A stretch of 40,544 bases of DNA. Origin: Pseudoselenomonas ruminantium (GTDB lineage Bacteria > Bacillota > Negativicutes > Selenomonadales > Selenomonadaceae). Shown here piece after piece: positions 30,461 to 39,064 of this stretch. The first letter of the stretch is position 1. Each line of letters begins with the position of its first letter. Location of the stretch: assembly GCA_902780915.1 (NCBI GenBank), contig CACZHK010000014.1, forward strand, positions 1 through 40,544, in the 5' to 3' direction. Position numbers and translations under genes: made by a program. The notes beneath the pieces are model-generated. The model searched no databases, had not been told where the DNA came from, and was given only the letters and a program-made list of their open reading frames with translations.

Positions 30461-32431
30461 ATGAAAGATATGGAGAAAAAGGGGAAGCCGGCTGAGATGC
30501 TGACCGAGGCAGATAAGGCCGAGGCTATCCTCAAGAAATATGACAAGGAATCTGACAAGATGGAGTACACGGGCTTCATGGCGAAGTTCGTGACTGCTCT
30601 GGCCATTGCTTTCTCCATCTTCCAGATTTATACTGCCACCTTCGGGGTGCTGGATGCGCAGCTGCAGAGGGCGGTTCATCTTGGCTTTGGCCTCTCTCTG
30701 GTGTATCTTTTGTATCCCACCAGGAAAAGCTGGTCAAGGCACAAACTGCATCCTTTTGACCTTTTGCTGGCCATTCTGGGGGCAGCGGCGCCTGCCTACA
30801 TCATCATTGAGTACCAGTCCCTGGTGCTGCGGGCAGGGCTGACTTCCGGGCTGGATCTGGTGGTGGGGCTCATGGGCTTGCTGCTGGTCATCGAGGCTGC
30901 CCGCCGGGTGGTGGGCATTCCTATGGTCTGTGTGGTGCTGGCCTTCCTGGCTTACGCCTTTGCCGGGCCCTATATGCCCGGGGTGCTGGCCCATCGGGGC
31001 CTGACTGTTTCCCAGCTGGTAGGGCATCTTTTCTACACCACTGAGGGCATCTTCGGCATTCCCTTGGGTGTGTCTTCCACCTTTATCTTCCTTTTTATCC
31101 TCTTTGGCGCTTACCTTGAGTCCACGGGGCTGGGCAAGTTCTTCATCGACCTGGCCAACTCCATTGCAGGCTGGGCCAGCGGCGGCCCTGCCAAGGTGGC
31201 AGTGCTTTCCTCCGGCCTCATGGGCACCGTGTCCGGCAGCTCTGTGGCAAATGTGGTGGGAACGGGTTCTCTCACTATCCCCATGATGAAGAAGCTGGGC
31301 TATCACAAGAATTTTGCCGGGGCGGTGGAGGCAGCAGCTTCCACCGGCGGACAGCTCATGCCTCCTGTCATGGGGGCGGCGGCCTTCCTCATGGCTGAGT
31401 TCGTGGGAGTTCCCTACATTGATATCGTGAAAGCGGCCATCATTCCTGCATTCCTCTACTTTGTAGGCGTATGGCTGGGGGTGCATTTTGAAGCCAAGAG
31501 GACGAACCTCAAGGGCATTCCCAGAGACCAGCTGCCTAAGATTTGGACGATTCTCCGTGACCGCGGTCATCTGGCCCTGCCTTTGATCATTATTGTGTAC
31601 CTTCTGGTTTCCGGCTATACGCCTATGCGCGCGGCTCTGGTGGCTATCGTGCTGGCCATACTCTGCTCGGCTCTCAGGAAAAACACCCGCATGAAGCCCA
31701 TACAGATTGTGGAAGGGCTGGAAAATGGCGCCAAGAATGTGCTGGGCGTGCTGGTGGCCTGCGCTGCTGCCGGCATCATCATCGGCGTGGTGACCAAGAC
31801 CGGCGTGGGGCTGAAGCTGGCCTCCGGCCTGATTGAGCTTTCGGGCGGATTGCTGCTGCCCACCATGTTCTTCACTATGATTACGGCTATCCTTCTGGGC
31901 ATGGGGGTGCCCACCACTGCCAATTATGTCATCACCTCCACCATTGCGGCTCCTGCCCTGGTGCAGATGGGAGTGCCTGTGCTGGCAGCTCATATGTTCG
32001 TGTTCTATTTCGGCATAATTGCTGACGTGACCCCGCCGGTGGCGCTGGCGGCCTATGCAGGTTCCGGCATCAGCGGCGGCAATCCCCTTTGGACAGGTGT
32101 CAATGCTTCGAAGCTGGCCATCGCCGCCTTCATCATCCCCTATATGTTCGTGCTGTCTCCCACGCTGCTGATGATGGACGGTACGGCAGGGGGGCTCTTT
32201 GTCACCACCGTCACGGCCTTGATCGGCATGGTGTCCCTGTCTTCAGCTCTGATTGGCTATCTGGCAGCAACCTGCCACGGCTGGGAGCGCCTGGTGCTGA
32301 TCGTAGGCGGTCTCCTGATGATCAATCCCGGCCTGGTGACGGATTTGATAGGCGCAGCTATGTTCTCCGCTATCCTTGTGCTCCAGCTGCGCCGCAGCAA
32401 AGGCACGGATAGTGTTATGTCGAAGTCCTGA
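30461..32431 (+). CDS. TRAP transporter fused permease (4TM/12TM, TAXI type)
   Basis: The 656-residue membrane protein fuses the small DctQ-like part and the large DctM-like part, as is normal for TAXI-type TRAP systems. It contains FLFILFGAYLESTGLGKFFI, then GTVSGSSVANVVGTGSLTIP and MMKKLGYHKNFAGAVEAAAS, all typical, and LLGMGVPTTANYVITSTIAA in the second half. It uses an ion gradient instead of ATP. About 16-18 helices can be placed. Together with the 28909 and 29895 genes it makes a complete uptake system; the substrate is unknown. Confidence 0.95.
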   Translation: MKDMEKKGKPAEMLTEADKAEAILKKYDKESDKMEYTGFMAKFVTALAIAFSIFQIYTATFGVLDAQLQRAVHLGFGLSLVYLLYPTRKSWSRHKLHPFDLLLAILGAAAPAYIIIEYQSLVLRAGLTSGLDLVVGLMGLLLVIEAARRVVGIPMVCVVLAFLAYAFAGPYMPGVLAHRGLTVSQLVGHLFYTTEGIFGIPLGVSSTFIFLFILFGAYLESTGLGKFFIDLANSIAGWASGGPAKVAVLSSGLMGTVSGSSVANVVGTGSLTIPMMKKLGYHKNFAGAVEAAASTGGQLMPPVMGAAAFLMAEFVGVPYIDIVKAAIIPAFLYFVGVWLGVHFEAKRTNLKGIPRDQLPKIWTILRDRGHLALPLIIIVYLLVSGYTPMRAALVAIVLAILCSALRKNTRMKPIQIVEGLENGAKNVLGVLVACAAAGIIIGVVTKTGVGLKLASGLIELSGGLLLPTMFFTMITAILLGMGVPTTANYVITSTIAAPALVQMGVPVLAAHMFVFYFGIIADVTPPVALAAYAGSGISGGNPLWTGVNASKLAIAAFIIPYMFVLSPTLLMMDGTAGGLFVTTVTALIGMVSLSSALIGYLAATCHGWERLVLIVGGLLMINPGLVTDLIGAAMFSAILVLQLRRSKGTDSVMSKS

Positions 32432-32435
32432 GGAC

Positions 32436-32464
32436 TTTACAATGTGCGCTCATCATGGTAAAAT
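32436..32464 (+). promoter_or_regulatory. Promoter of the tRNA-Ser gene
   Basis: TTTACA (32436-32441), 17-bp spacer, TAAAAT (32459-32464), ending 28 bp before the tRNA. Confidence 0.75.
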
Positions 32465-32492
32465 ATTTTTGTTGCCGTAAAGGTGACAAACT

Positions 32493-32581
32493 GGAGAGGT
32501 GTCCGAGTGGTCGAAGGTGTCGCACTCGAAATGCGATAGGGTTAACAGCCCTCGTGGGTTCGAATCCCACCCTCTCTGCCA
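32493..32581 (+). tRNA. tRNA-Ser (anticodon CGA)
   Basis: An 89-nt class II tRNA. The acceptor stem is GGAGAGG / CCTCTCT (first pair G-U), the anticodon loop is CTCGAAA with CGA, there is a long variable arm typical of serine, the T arm is GTGGG-TTCGAAT-CCCAC, and CCA is encoded at the 3' end. It reads UCG codons. It is followed within 11 bp by a terminator. Confidence 0.97.
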
Positions 32582-32591
32582 GTGAAATACC

Positions 32592-32622
32592 AGCCCTGCG
32601 GGAGTTTCCTGCGGGGCTTTTT
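32592..32622 (+). terminator. Terminator after the tRNA
   Basis: AGCCCTGCGGG...CCTGCGGGGCT followed by TTTTTGC. Confidence 0.85.
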
Positions 32623-32725
32623 GCATATCTGGAATCAAAGTTTGTCTGATGTGGCAGCCTTGACAGGTGCAGGAGAATTGCTTAACATCAGTAACAGAAG
32701 CAATAAGGATGAGGGGGGATCGGCC

Positions 32726-33421
32726 ATGGAGATAGAGGAAAGGCTTTTTGCCTTGCAGGACAAGGACTTTCGGGATTTTCACAAGAATCTTGTTCCCACG
32801 GTGCCCTCGGAGAATATCATCGGCGTGAGGACGCCTGCCTTGCGGAAGCTGGCCAAGGAAATAGTGCAGGCGGGGGAGGCGGAGGATTTTCTTGCCCGGT
32901 TGCCTCATAGGTATTTTGATGAGAACCAGCTACATGCCTTCATTATCTCGGGGATTAAGGATTACGGGGAGTGCATGGCGCGTTTGCAGGAGTTTTTGCC
33001 ATATATTGATAATTGGGCTACCTGCGACCAGCTGTCCCCCAAGGTCTTCAAGCAACACAGGCAGGAACTGCTGATGGAGGTGCGGAAGTGGCTGGGGGCC
33101 AAGGAGACGTATGCTGTCCGCTATGCCATCGGCATGCTGATGCAGCATTTTCTGGACGAGGATTTTGACGAAGCTTATCTTTCCATGGTGGCAGAGGTGC
33201 GTTCTGAGGAATACTATGTCAATATGATGATTGCCTGGTACTTTGCCACTGCCCTGACCAAACAGTACGAAGCGGCTCTGCCTTTTATCGAGGGAAACAG
33301 GCTGGCTCCCTGGACGCATAACAAGGCTATTCAGAAAGCTATCGAGAGCAGGCGGGTCAGTGCAGCGCATAAGGAGTATCTGCGGGGACTGAAAGTGAGG
33401 AGGGAGCAGCATGAGCGCTAA
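32726..33421 (+). CDS. AlkD-like DNA alkylation repair protein
   Basis: The 231-residue all-helical protein of the AlkD (HEAT-like repeat DNA glycosylase) family starts MEIEERLFALQDKDFRDFHK and has IIGVRTPALRKLAKEI, YIDNWATCDQL and MMIAWYFATALTKQYEAALP, the family's central and late blocks. AlkD enzymes remove bulky cationic alkyl-purines. AGGGGGGAT precedes ATG 32726; the frame open from 32582 overlaps the tRNA terminator and is rejected. Its end overlaps the next (broken) gene by 11 bases. Confidence 0.92.
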   Translation: MEIEERLFALQDKDFRDFHKNLVPTVPSENIIGVRTPALRKLAKEIVQAGEAEDFLARLPHRYFDENQLHAFIISGIKDYGECMARLQEFLPYIDNWATCDQLSPKVFKQHRQELLMEVRKWLGAKETYAVRYAIGMLMQHFLDEDFDEAYLSMVAEVRSEEYYVNMMIAWYFATALTKQYEAALPFIEGNRLAPWTHNKAIQKAIESRRVSAAHKEYLRGLKVRREQHER

Positions 33422-33820
33422 GCTGGGAATCGGCATGGAAAGCTTCGAGGAAATCAGGGAAATAGGGGCGTACTATGTAGATAAGACGGAACTTATTTTT
33501 GATTTGCTGGAAAATAACACGAGAAAGAGCAAGGTCACCTGACAGGCCTGCTGATGGGCATGGGCTATGCGGTGAAGTCCAATCAGGAAACCGGTCTTGG
33601 CCGCGCGGATATAGATATCAGGGAAAAGAAAAAGCGGCGGGCCATGATTATCGAGGCCAAGAAATCCGCCTCAGAGGAGAACATGGAAGAAGATGCGCTG
33701 GCAGGAGTGAAGCAGATTGTCGCTAGAGAATATCTGAAAGGCTTTGAGGGATATAAGTCAGTGCGGGGCTATGGGGTGGCTTTTTACAAGAAGATGGCAC
33801 TGGTGAAGAAACTATGCTGA
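33411..33820 (+). pseudogene. Gutted AAA-ATPase-like / PD-(D/E)XK nuclease gene
   Basis: The N-terminal piece (33411-33542) reads IGMESFEEIREIGAYYVDKT, the start of the AAA-ATPase-like (PF09820-type) proteins, and ends in a stop after 43 codons. The C-terminal piece, in another frame from about 33543 to 33820, reads LMGMGYAVKSNQETGLGRAD followed by IDIREKKKRRAMIIEAKKS, the PD-(D/E)XK domain at the end of the same proteins (PF08011-type; D in GRADI, E-x-K in IEAKK). The roughly 350-400 residues between them, including Walker A, are missing. A large in-gene deletion is the simple explanation. Confidence 0.85.
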
Positions 33821-34000
33821 GGTCTGCCCTAAGCGCTTGAAATATGGAGGGCGGGCAAGAAGAATTGGTGGCAACCGTAAGGGAGAGTGGGCTGTGGTGG
33901 AGATAGTTTCTTCTTGTGCAGAAAAAGCAGGTAGATGGAAAAAGTCGTAGAATATAGAGAGAGAGAAACGAGTATTTGCATAGAGGGTGAGGTGCGGATT

Positions 34001-34771
34001 ATGTTCAAATCGATCTTTTTTTCCTTGCTGCTGATGATGGCAGCTAGCGGATTGTGCCTGGCGGCTCCTGGGGATGCAGGCAAGGCTGCCGCGGCAGACA
34101 AGCAGGTGGCAGTACTGCCGCACAAGCATACTGCTGATTGCAGCAAGACTGAAGCTGAGCCGGTGCAGATAATTTGCATTCTGGATCGCTCCGGCTCCAT
34201 GCAGCCTGTGACTGGCGATACTATAGGCGGCTACAATTCCTTCATAGAGAAGCAGCGCCAGGAAAAAGGCCAGGCAGAGGTGACCACCGTTCTCTTTGAC
34301 GACAAGTATGAAATGATTGCCGAAGCTGTGGACATCAAGAAGGTGCCGAAGCTGACCTCCGAGGTGTATTACGCCCGGGGCATGACGGCTTTGCTGGATG
34401 CGGTGGGCAGGACCATCATGTCCACTGTCGGACACATGGAGGAGAAAGGCATCTGTCCTGCCAGGCGGAGGGTGCTGTTCCTCATCATGACAGACGGTCA
34501 GGAAAATAACAGCAGGGAATACACCAAGGACCGCGTGAAATCCATGGTTGAGACGGCCATCAAGGAGTATAAATGGGAATTTGTCTTCATGGGAGCCAAC
34601 ATCGACTCTGTAGCTGAGGCAGGAGCCATTGGCATCAAAGCAGACCGTGCCATGGACTATTCCCATGATGCCGCTGGTGTGAGAAGATCCTTTGATAGCA
34701 TGAGCGCAGCCACTTCCGCTATGCGGGAGTCGGGGAGCGTGGGAGATGTCTGGAAAGAAGCAGACAGATGA
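34001..34771 (+). CDS. Secreted von Willebrand factor A-domain protein
   Basis: The 256-residue protein has a signal peptide (MFKSIFFSLLLMMAASGLCLAA region, about residues 1-22) and a vWA domain with the metal-ion MIDAS motif DRSGSM, later conserved Thr in ARGMTALLDAVG and Asp in IMTDGQENNS. Such domains bind metal and mediate protein contacts. The start at ATG 34001 has GAGGTG upstream; a longer frame to 33935 lacks a signal-like start. It is a single gene; the 180 bp before it holds nothing clear. Its role outside the membrane is unknown. Confidence 0.82.
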   Translation: MFKSIFFSLLLMMAASGLCLAAPGDAGKAAAADKQVAVLPHKHTADCSKTEAEPVQIICILDRSGSMQPVTGDTIGGYNSFIEKQRQEKGQAEVTTVLFDDKYEMIAEAVDIKKVPKLTSEVYYARGMTALLDAVGRTIMSTVGHMEEKGICPARRRVLFLIMTDGQENNSREYTKDRVKSMVETAIKEYKWEFVFMGANIDSVAEAGAIGIKADRAMDYSHDAAGVRRSFDSMSAATSAMRESGSVGDVWKEADR

Positions 34772-34833
34772 GTCCTCTCGCATTTTGAAGGGAGCAGACA
34801 CCGGGGCTTGCGGATGCTTTCTCCTTAGAATGG

Positions 34834-34867
34834 ATAAGACGGAGCAGGATAGCCCCGTCTTATTTTC
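34834..34867 (+). terminator. Terminator before the LevR-type gene
   Basis: ATAAGACGG / CCGTCTTAT (34834-34842 with 34855-34863) followed by TTTCATT. Confidence 0.8.
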
Positions 34868-34923
34868 ATTGCCAGGGGCAGGAACGGATAGAATGGATAA
34901 GTGTATCGGAAAAGGGTGAGATT

Positions 34924-37722
34924 TTGAAACGCAGCGAGAAGATATATGAATATATCCGGGAGTATTCTCTGGGACGGAAAAAAGAGGAAATGCAGGGGGC
35001 CATTGGCCTTGATGCACAGGAGATTGCGGATGCTCTGGGGATACTCAGGAACAATGTCTCCAAGGAGCTCAATGAGCTGCACCGCCTGGACAGGATTGTG
35101 AAATTCAAGGGGCGCCCGGTGAAGTATTTTGACAAGGCGGCTTTGGAGGAAATATTGGGTACGGAGCTGGGGGAGGGGCCCTGCCAGTATGCGGATGTGT
35201 CCGAGTGCCAGAGCCCCGAGGCTGCCGAGGAAGAAGCCAATCCCTTCGCCCGGCTGATTGGCGCGGAGCGCAGCCTTTCCCGGCAGGTGGAGCAGGCCAA
35301 GGCGGCTATCCTCTATCCGCCTGACGGGCTTCATACCTTGATAGTTGGCCAGACAGGCGTGGGCAAGACCCTCTTTGCCCACATGATGTTTGCCTATGGC
35401 AAGACCATGCATCGCTTTTCCGAAGAAGCGCCCTTCGTGACCTTCAACTGCGCTGATTACTACAATAACCCTCAGCTCCTTATCTCCCATGTCTTTGGGC
35501 ATCAGAAGGGAGCCTTCACAGGGGCGGACAAGGACAAGGCGGGACTGGTGGAAGAAGCTGATGGTGGCGTGCTGTTCCTGGATGAGATTCACCGCCTGCC
35601 TCCTGAGGGGCAGGAGATGATCTTCTATTTCATGGACACGGGCACCTTCAACCGCTTGGGGGAGACTACCCGCTCCCGCCAGGCCAAGGTGCTGATCATC
35701 GGAGCCACCACCGAGGACCCGGATTCGGCCCTGACCAAGACTTTCGTAAGACGTATTCCGAACATAATCAAGATAAAGCCCCTGTCGGAGCGGAGCCTGT
35801 CTGAGAAAATCGACATCATCAAGCTGCTCTTCCGGGAGGAGGCCCAGCGGGTGAAGAAGCCCGTGCGCATCACCGTGGAGTCGGTGAAGGCACTCATTGG
35901 CAGCATCGGCAACGGCAATGTGGGCCAGCTCAAGTCCAATATCAAGCTGCTCTGCGCCCAGGCTTTCCTGAACGGCATTGATAATCCAGATTTCATCGAG
36001 GTGGATTTCAAGATGCTGCCCGAGGGGGTCAAGGACGGCCTTTTGACCCTGTCCTCCAACCGACAGGCTCTGGCGGAACTGGCCCAGTATATTGCCGAGC
36101 CGCTGGTGGTTTCCCCGGCAGGGGGCAAGAAGCCAGTTGCCGACGAGGAGCAGGGGGCTGCTGACTTCAATCTCTATCAGGTGGTGGAGGACAAGGTGGC
36201 CTTGCTGCGGGGGGAAGGCATCAGCGCAGAGCTTATCAAGCAGATTGTGGCCACGGATGTGAATGTGTATGTGAAGGAGCTATATAATAAGAAGCATTCT
36301 GTCAATATGACTACCAGGGAACGGCTGCTGAAGATTGTAGACGCTTCCTTGGTGGACTTTGCGGAGCAGATTGCCCTCTTCGTGCAGAAGCGCATGAACC
36401 GCAGCTACCGCGACCGCTTCCTCTATGCCTTCAGCCTGCATTTATCGGCTTTTTTGAAGCGCATCAAGGCCAAGGAGGTCATTCCCTACACGGCAGAAAT
36501 CGAGGGAGCGCTGCCCCAGGACTCCCTGTGCCTGCAGGTGGCCATGGAGATAGGGGAACTCATCGAGAAACAATATTTGCTGAAAGTGCCAAGGGTAGAG
36601 GTCGAGTATATCGCCCTGCTGCTGGAGTCTGCGGAAGATGACGATCTGGGGGACAAGGTTTCCATCATCGTGGCCACCCACGGCACCAGCACAGCCAGTT
36701 CCATGGTGGAGGTGGCTCAGAAGCTTTTCAGCTCTGTCGATACGAATATCATTGCGGTAGATATGCCTTTGGAGACAGGCCCCCAGCAGATCCTTGAGCA
36801 GATGACAGCTATGCTGAGAGCCATGGACTGCCGCAGAGGGGTCTTGATCCTGGCAGATATGGGCTCCCTTTGCAATATCGGCTCCATTATCTCGGAGAGG
36901 CTCAAAATTCCCGTGCGCACCATTGATATGGTTTCCACTCCTCTGATATTGGAAGCCATGCGAAAAGTTGACATCGCAGGCATGGACCTGGATAGCATCT
37001 ATGAATCGCTGTGCAGTTTCAAGGGCTATGAGAGCGTGGATGTGGGGGCGCAGCGCCGGGGGGTTGATGGCAAGACCGAGGCCATTGTCACCATCTGCTC
37101 CACGGGGCAGGGGGCAGCCATGAAGCTCAAGGCGCTGGTGGAAGATATCCTGCACCACGCGGGGCGGGCCATCGAAGTCTTGCCCGTGGGGTTGGTGAAG
37201 CTGGATGAGACAATTGATTCTTTGGCGAAGGAATACCATATCATTGCTTCCGTGGGCATGAAGAAACCCTCGGCGCCCATTCCCTTCATTCCGCTGGAAC
37301 AGCTCATTGATGGCAGCGGGGAGAAGATGCTCACTGAATTGGTGCTGGGCAGCGAGATCGCCATGGTGCCGGCGGAAAAAAGCAATATGGTGGTGCAGAA
37401 ACTGTGCGAGGAATCCCTGCAGAAATTCCTTACCTATCTCAATCCTGCCAAGGTCATGGGGGTCTTGCTGGAGTTTGACCGGCAGATAGAGGCGGATCTG
37501 AAGCTGCATCTCTCCAATCCCCTGCGCATCCGCCTTCTGGTACACTGCGGCTGCGCCCTGGAACGCATCGTCACCCGCACTCCGCTTCAGTATAAAGAGG
37601 ACAAGGAGAAAGTTGATACAGATAAGCTGGCGGCGGTGAAAAAGGCAGCCAAGGTCTTTGAGGAGAGCTTGAAACTTCACTTCTCGGAGGATGAGTATTA
37701 CTTTATGGCCAATATGCTTTGA
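34924..37722 (+). CDS. LevR/ManR-type sigma-54-dependent activator with PRD and PTS-like domains
   Basis: In this 932-residue regulator the N-terminal HTH (about 1-70) is followed by a sigma-54 AAA+ domain with Walker A GQTGVGKT (142-149), the sigma-54 contact loop GAFTGA (196-201) and Walker B GGVLFLDEIH (214-223). Then come a PRD-like domain (SYRDRFLYAFSLHLSAFLKR), an EIIA-Man-like domain with phosphoryl site His in IVATHGTSTASS, an EIIB-like part with Cys in TICSTGQGAA, and a final PRD with His in VHCGCALE. PTS components phosphorylate such proteins to set activity. The start is TTG 34924, preceded by AAAGGGTGAG; no in-frame ATG is close. It lies just upstream of the sigma-54 promoter and mannose-class PTS genes it surely controls. 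Confidence 0.94.
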   Translation: MKRSEKIYEYIREYSLGRKKEEMQGAIGLDAQEIADALGILRNNVSKELNELHRLDRIVKFKGRPVKYFDKAALEEILGTELGEGPCQYADVSECQSPEAAEEEANPFARLIGAERSLSRQVEQAKAAILYPPDGLHTLIVGQTGVGKTLFAHMMFAYGKTMHRFSEEAPFVTFNCADYYNNPQLLISHVFGHQKGAFTGADKDKAGLVEEADGGVLFLDEIHRLPPEGQEMIFYFMDTGTFNRLGETTRSRQAKVLIIGATTEDPDSALTKTFVRRIPNIIKIKPLSERSLSEKIDIIKLLFREEAQRVKKPVRITVESVKALIGSIGNGNVGQLKSNIKLLCAQAFLNGIDNPDFIEVDFKMLPEGVKDGLLTLSSNRQALAELAQYIAEPLVVSPAGGKKPVADEEQGAADFNLYQVVEDKVALLRGEGISAELIKQIVATDVNVYVKELYNKKHSVNMTTRERLLKIVDASLVDFAEQIALFVQKRMNRSYRDRFLYAFSLHLSAFLKRIKAKEVIPYTAEIEGALPQDSLCLQVAMEIGELIEKQYLLKVPRVEVEYIALLLESAEDDDLGDKVSIIVATHGTSTASSMVEVAQKLFSSVDTNIIAVDMPLETGPQQILEQMTAMLRAMDCRRGVLILADMGSLCNIGSIISERLKIPVRTIDMVSTPLILEAMRKVDIAGMDLDSIYESLCSFKGYESVDVGAQRRGVDGKTEAIVTICSTGQGAAMKLKALVEDILHHAGRAIEVLPVGLVKLDETIDSLAKEYHIIASVGMKKPSAPIPFIPLEQLIDGSGEKMLTELVLGSEIAMVPAEKSNMVVQKLCEESLQKFLTYLNPAKVMGVLLEFDRQIEADLKLHLSNPLRIRLLVHCGCALERIVTRTPLQYKEDKEKVDTDKLAAVKKAAKVFEESLKLHFSEDEYYFMANML

Positions 37723-37759
37723 GATAAGAGCCATAAAGACTGTGGATAAGGTAAAAATA

Positions 37760-37866
37760 TGATACAGAAAATACACTGTGATGTGACAAATGTCATAGTG
37801 TATTTTTTTGTTGTGATACTCAAAAGACAGTATCAAAAAGGCGTTTTTCTGTATCAAAGTGTATCA
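37760..37866. promoter_or_regulatory. Cluster of TGTATCA/TGATACA repeats, candidate enhancer for the LevR-type activator
   Basis: TGATACA (37760-37766), TGATACT (37814-37820), AGTATCA (37829-37835), TGTATCA (37850-37856) and TGTATCA (37860-37866). The last two are direct repeats 10 bp apart, one helical turn; the 37814 and 37829 copies face each other. They lie about 100-200 bp upstream of the -24 element, the normal range for sigma-54 activators. Confidence 0.6.
37769..37809 (+). terminator. Terminator of the LevR-type gene
   Basis: AAATACACT / AGTGTATTT (37769-37777 with 37797-37805) with further pairing inside, followed by TTTT; the full run is seven T. Confidence 0.85.
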
Positions 37867-37961
37867 AACCGCAAATTACTGTATTGGCGGCAGAATTTGC
37901 AAGGATAAAAACAGTCTGTGAATTCAAGGCTTTCCAGACTTTTTTCATTTAATACACAAAG

Positions 37962-37978
37962 TTGGCACGCTGCTTGCA
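37962..37978 (+). promoter_or_regulatory. Sigma-54 (-24/-12) promoter of the mannose-class PTS operon
   Basis: TTGGCACGCTGCTTGCA matches the -24/-12 consensus (GG at 37964-37965, GC at 37976-37977). Transcription should start near 37989, about 80 nt before the IIA gene. No sigma-70 promoter is seen nearby. Confidence 0.93.
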
Positions 37979-38067
37979 ATATATAAGGGCGTAAGGCAAA
38001 GAACGCCAAAAGAAATCATATTCATCCCATGATTGTAGTCGTTGTTTCAAGTCAAGGAGGTAATAAA

Positions 38068-38499
38068 ATGTTTGGAATCATTGTTGGTACCCACGGCATT
38101 TTCGCACAGGAACTGGTAAAGTCCTGCGAGATGATCTGCGGCGAGCAGAAGAATGTCCGCGCTGTGACCCTTATCCCAGGTGAGGGCCCTGATGATGTGG
38201 TGACCAAGTATGAAGCAGCTATCAAGGAACTTGACTGCGATGGCGGCGTGCTCTTCCTGAACGATCTGTTCGGTGGCAGCCCCTACAATGCAGCCTGCCG
38301 TCTCGTCATCAACAACGAGAAGTATGGCATCGTCACCGGCGTGAACCTGCCCATGCTCATCGAGATGTGCAGCGCTCAGCTCATGGATGACGGCTCTGAT
38401 ATCAAGGATCTCATGCAGAAGGCTGTGGATGCCGGCAAGAACGGCACTCAGACTTTCCATGCCAGCTCTATTTCCGATGATGAGGAGGAGGAACTTTAA
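38068..38499 (+). CDS. PTS mannose-class IIA component
   Basis: The 143-residue EIIA-Man domain has the phosphoryl-accepting His in IIVGTHGIFAQEL (residue 9) and FLNDLFGGSPYNAA. It takes phosphate from HPr and passes it to IIB. AAGGAGG precedes ATG 38068; the upstream frame to 38029 is rejected. It is the first gene behind the sigma-54 promoter; the stop is two bases from the IIB ATG. The acidic tail (DDEEEEL) is unusual but not disruptive. Confidence 0.95.
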   Translation: MFGIIVGTHGIFAQELVKSCEMICGEQKNVRAVTLIPGEGPDDVVTKYEAAIKELDCDGGVLFLNDLFGGSPYNAACRLVINNEKYGIVTGVNLPMLIEMCSAQLMDDGSDIKDLMQKAVDAGKNGTQTFHASSISDDEEEEL

Positions 38500-38501
38500 T
38501 T

Positions 38502-38978
38502 ATGAATATCGTACTTGCACGTATTGATGACCGTCTTATCCATGGTCAGGTGGCAACTGTCTGGTCCAAGGTTACCGGCTGCAGCCGTATCATCGTCTGC
38601 GACGACGAAGTTGCCAAGGACACTATCCGTGCAACCCTTCTGAAGCAGGTTGCTCCTGCCGGCATCAAGAGCCATGTGGTTGACCTGGAGAAGGCTGTCC
38701 GCGTTTACAACAACCCCAAGTATGAGAACGAGAAGTGCCTGCTGCTCTTCACCAACCCCACCAGCGTTCTCTACATGGTTGAGCATGGCGTTGACATCAA
38801 GAGCGTCAACATCGGCGGCATGAGCTTCAAGGAAGGCAAGCATCAGATCACCGGTGCTGTGTCCGTGGATGACAAGGACATCGACGCTTTCAAGAAGCTC
38901 AACGAGAAGGGCATCGAGCTTGAGATCCGCAAGGTTGATACGGACTCCAAGGTCATGCTGATGGATGTCCTCAAGTAA
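38502..38978 (+). CDS. PTS mannose/fructose/sorbose-class IIB component
   Basis: The 158-residue IIB protein has the phosphorylated His in RIDDRLIHGQVATVW (residue 14) and IIVCDDEVAKD. It transfers phosphate to the incoming sugar at the IIC/IID permease. It follows IIA by two bases and is followed by a hairpin (38992-39012) before IIC, which may lower downstream expression. Confidence 0.95.
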   Translation: MNIVLARIDDRLIHGQVATVWSKVTGCSRIIVCDDEVAKDTIRATLLKQVAPAGIKSHVVDLEKAVRVYNNPKYENEKCLLLFTNPTSVLYMVEHGVDIKSVNIGGMSFKEGKHQITGAVSVDDKDIDAFKKLNEKGIELEIRKVDTDSKVMLMDVLK

Positions 38979-38991
38979 GATCGGTTTCGGC

Positions 38992-39012
38992 GGGGCGGGC
39001 CTTTCCTGCCCC
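38992..39012 (+). other. Hairpin between IIB and IIC genes
   Basis: GGGGCGGG / CCTGCCCC (38992-38999 with 39005-39012, one G-U pair) with only TTG after it; likely a processing or stability element, not a full terminator. Confidence 0.65.
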
Positions 39013-39064
39013 TTGAAATAAGAGGAATTATATATATCAAGAGAATCAATGGAGGGAAAACACA

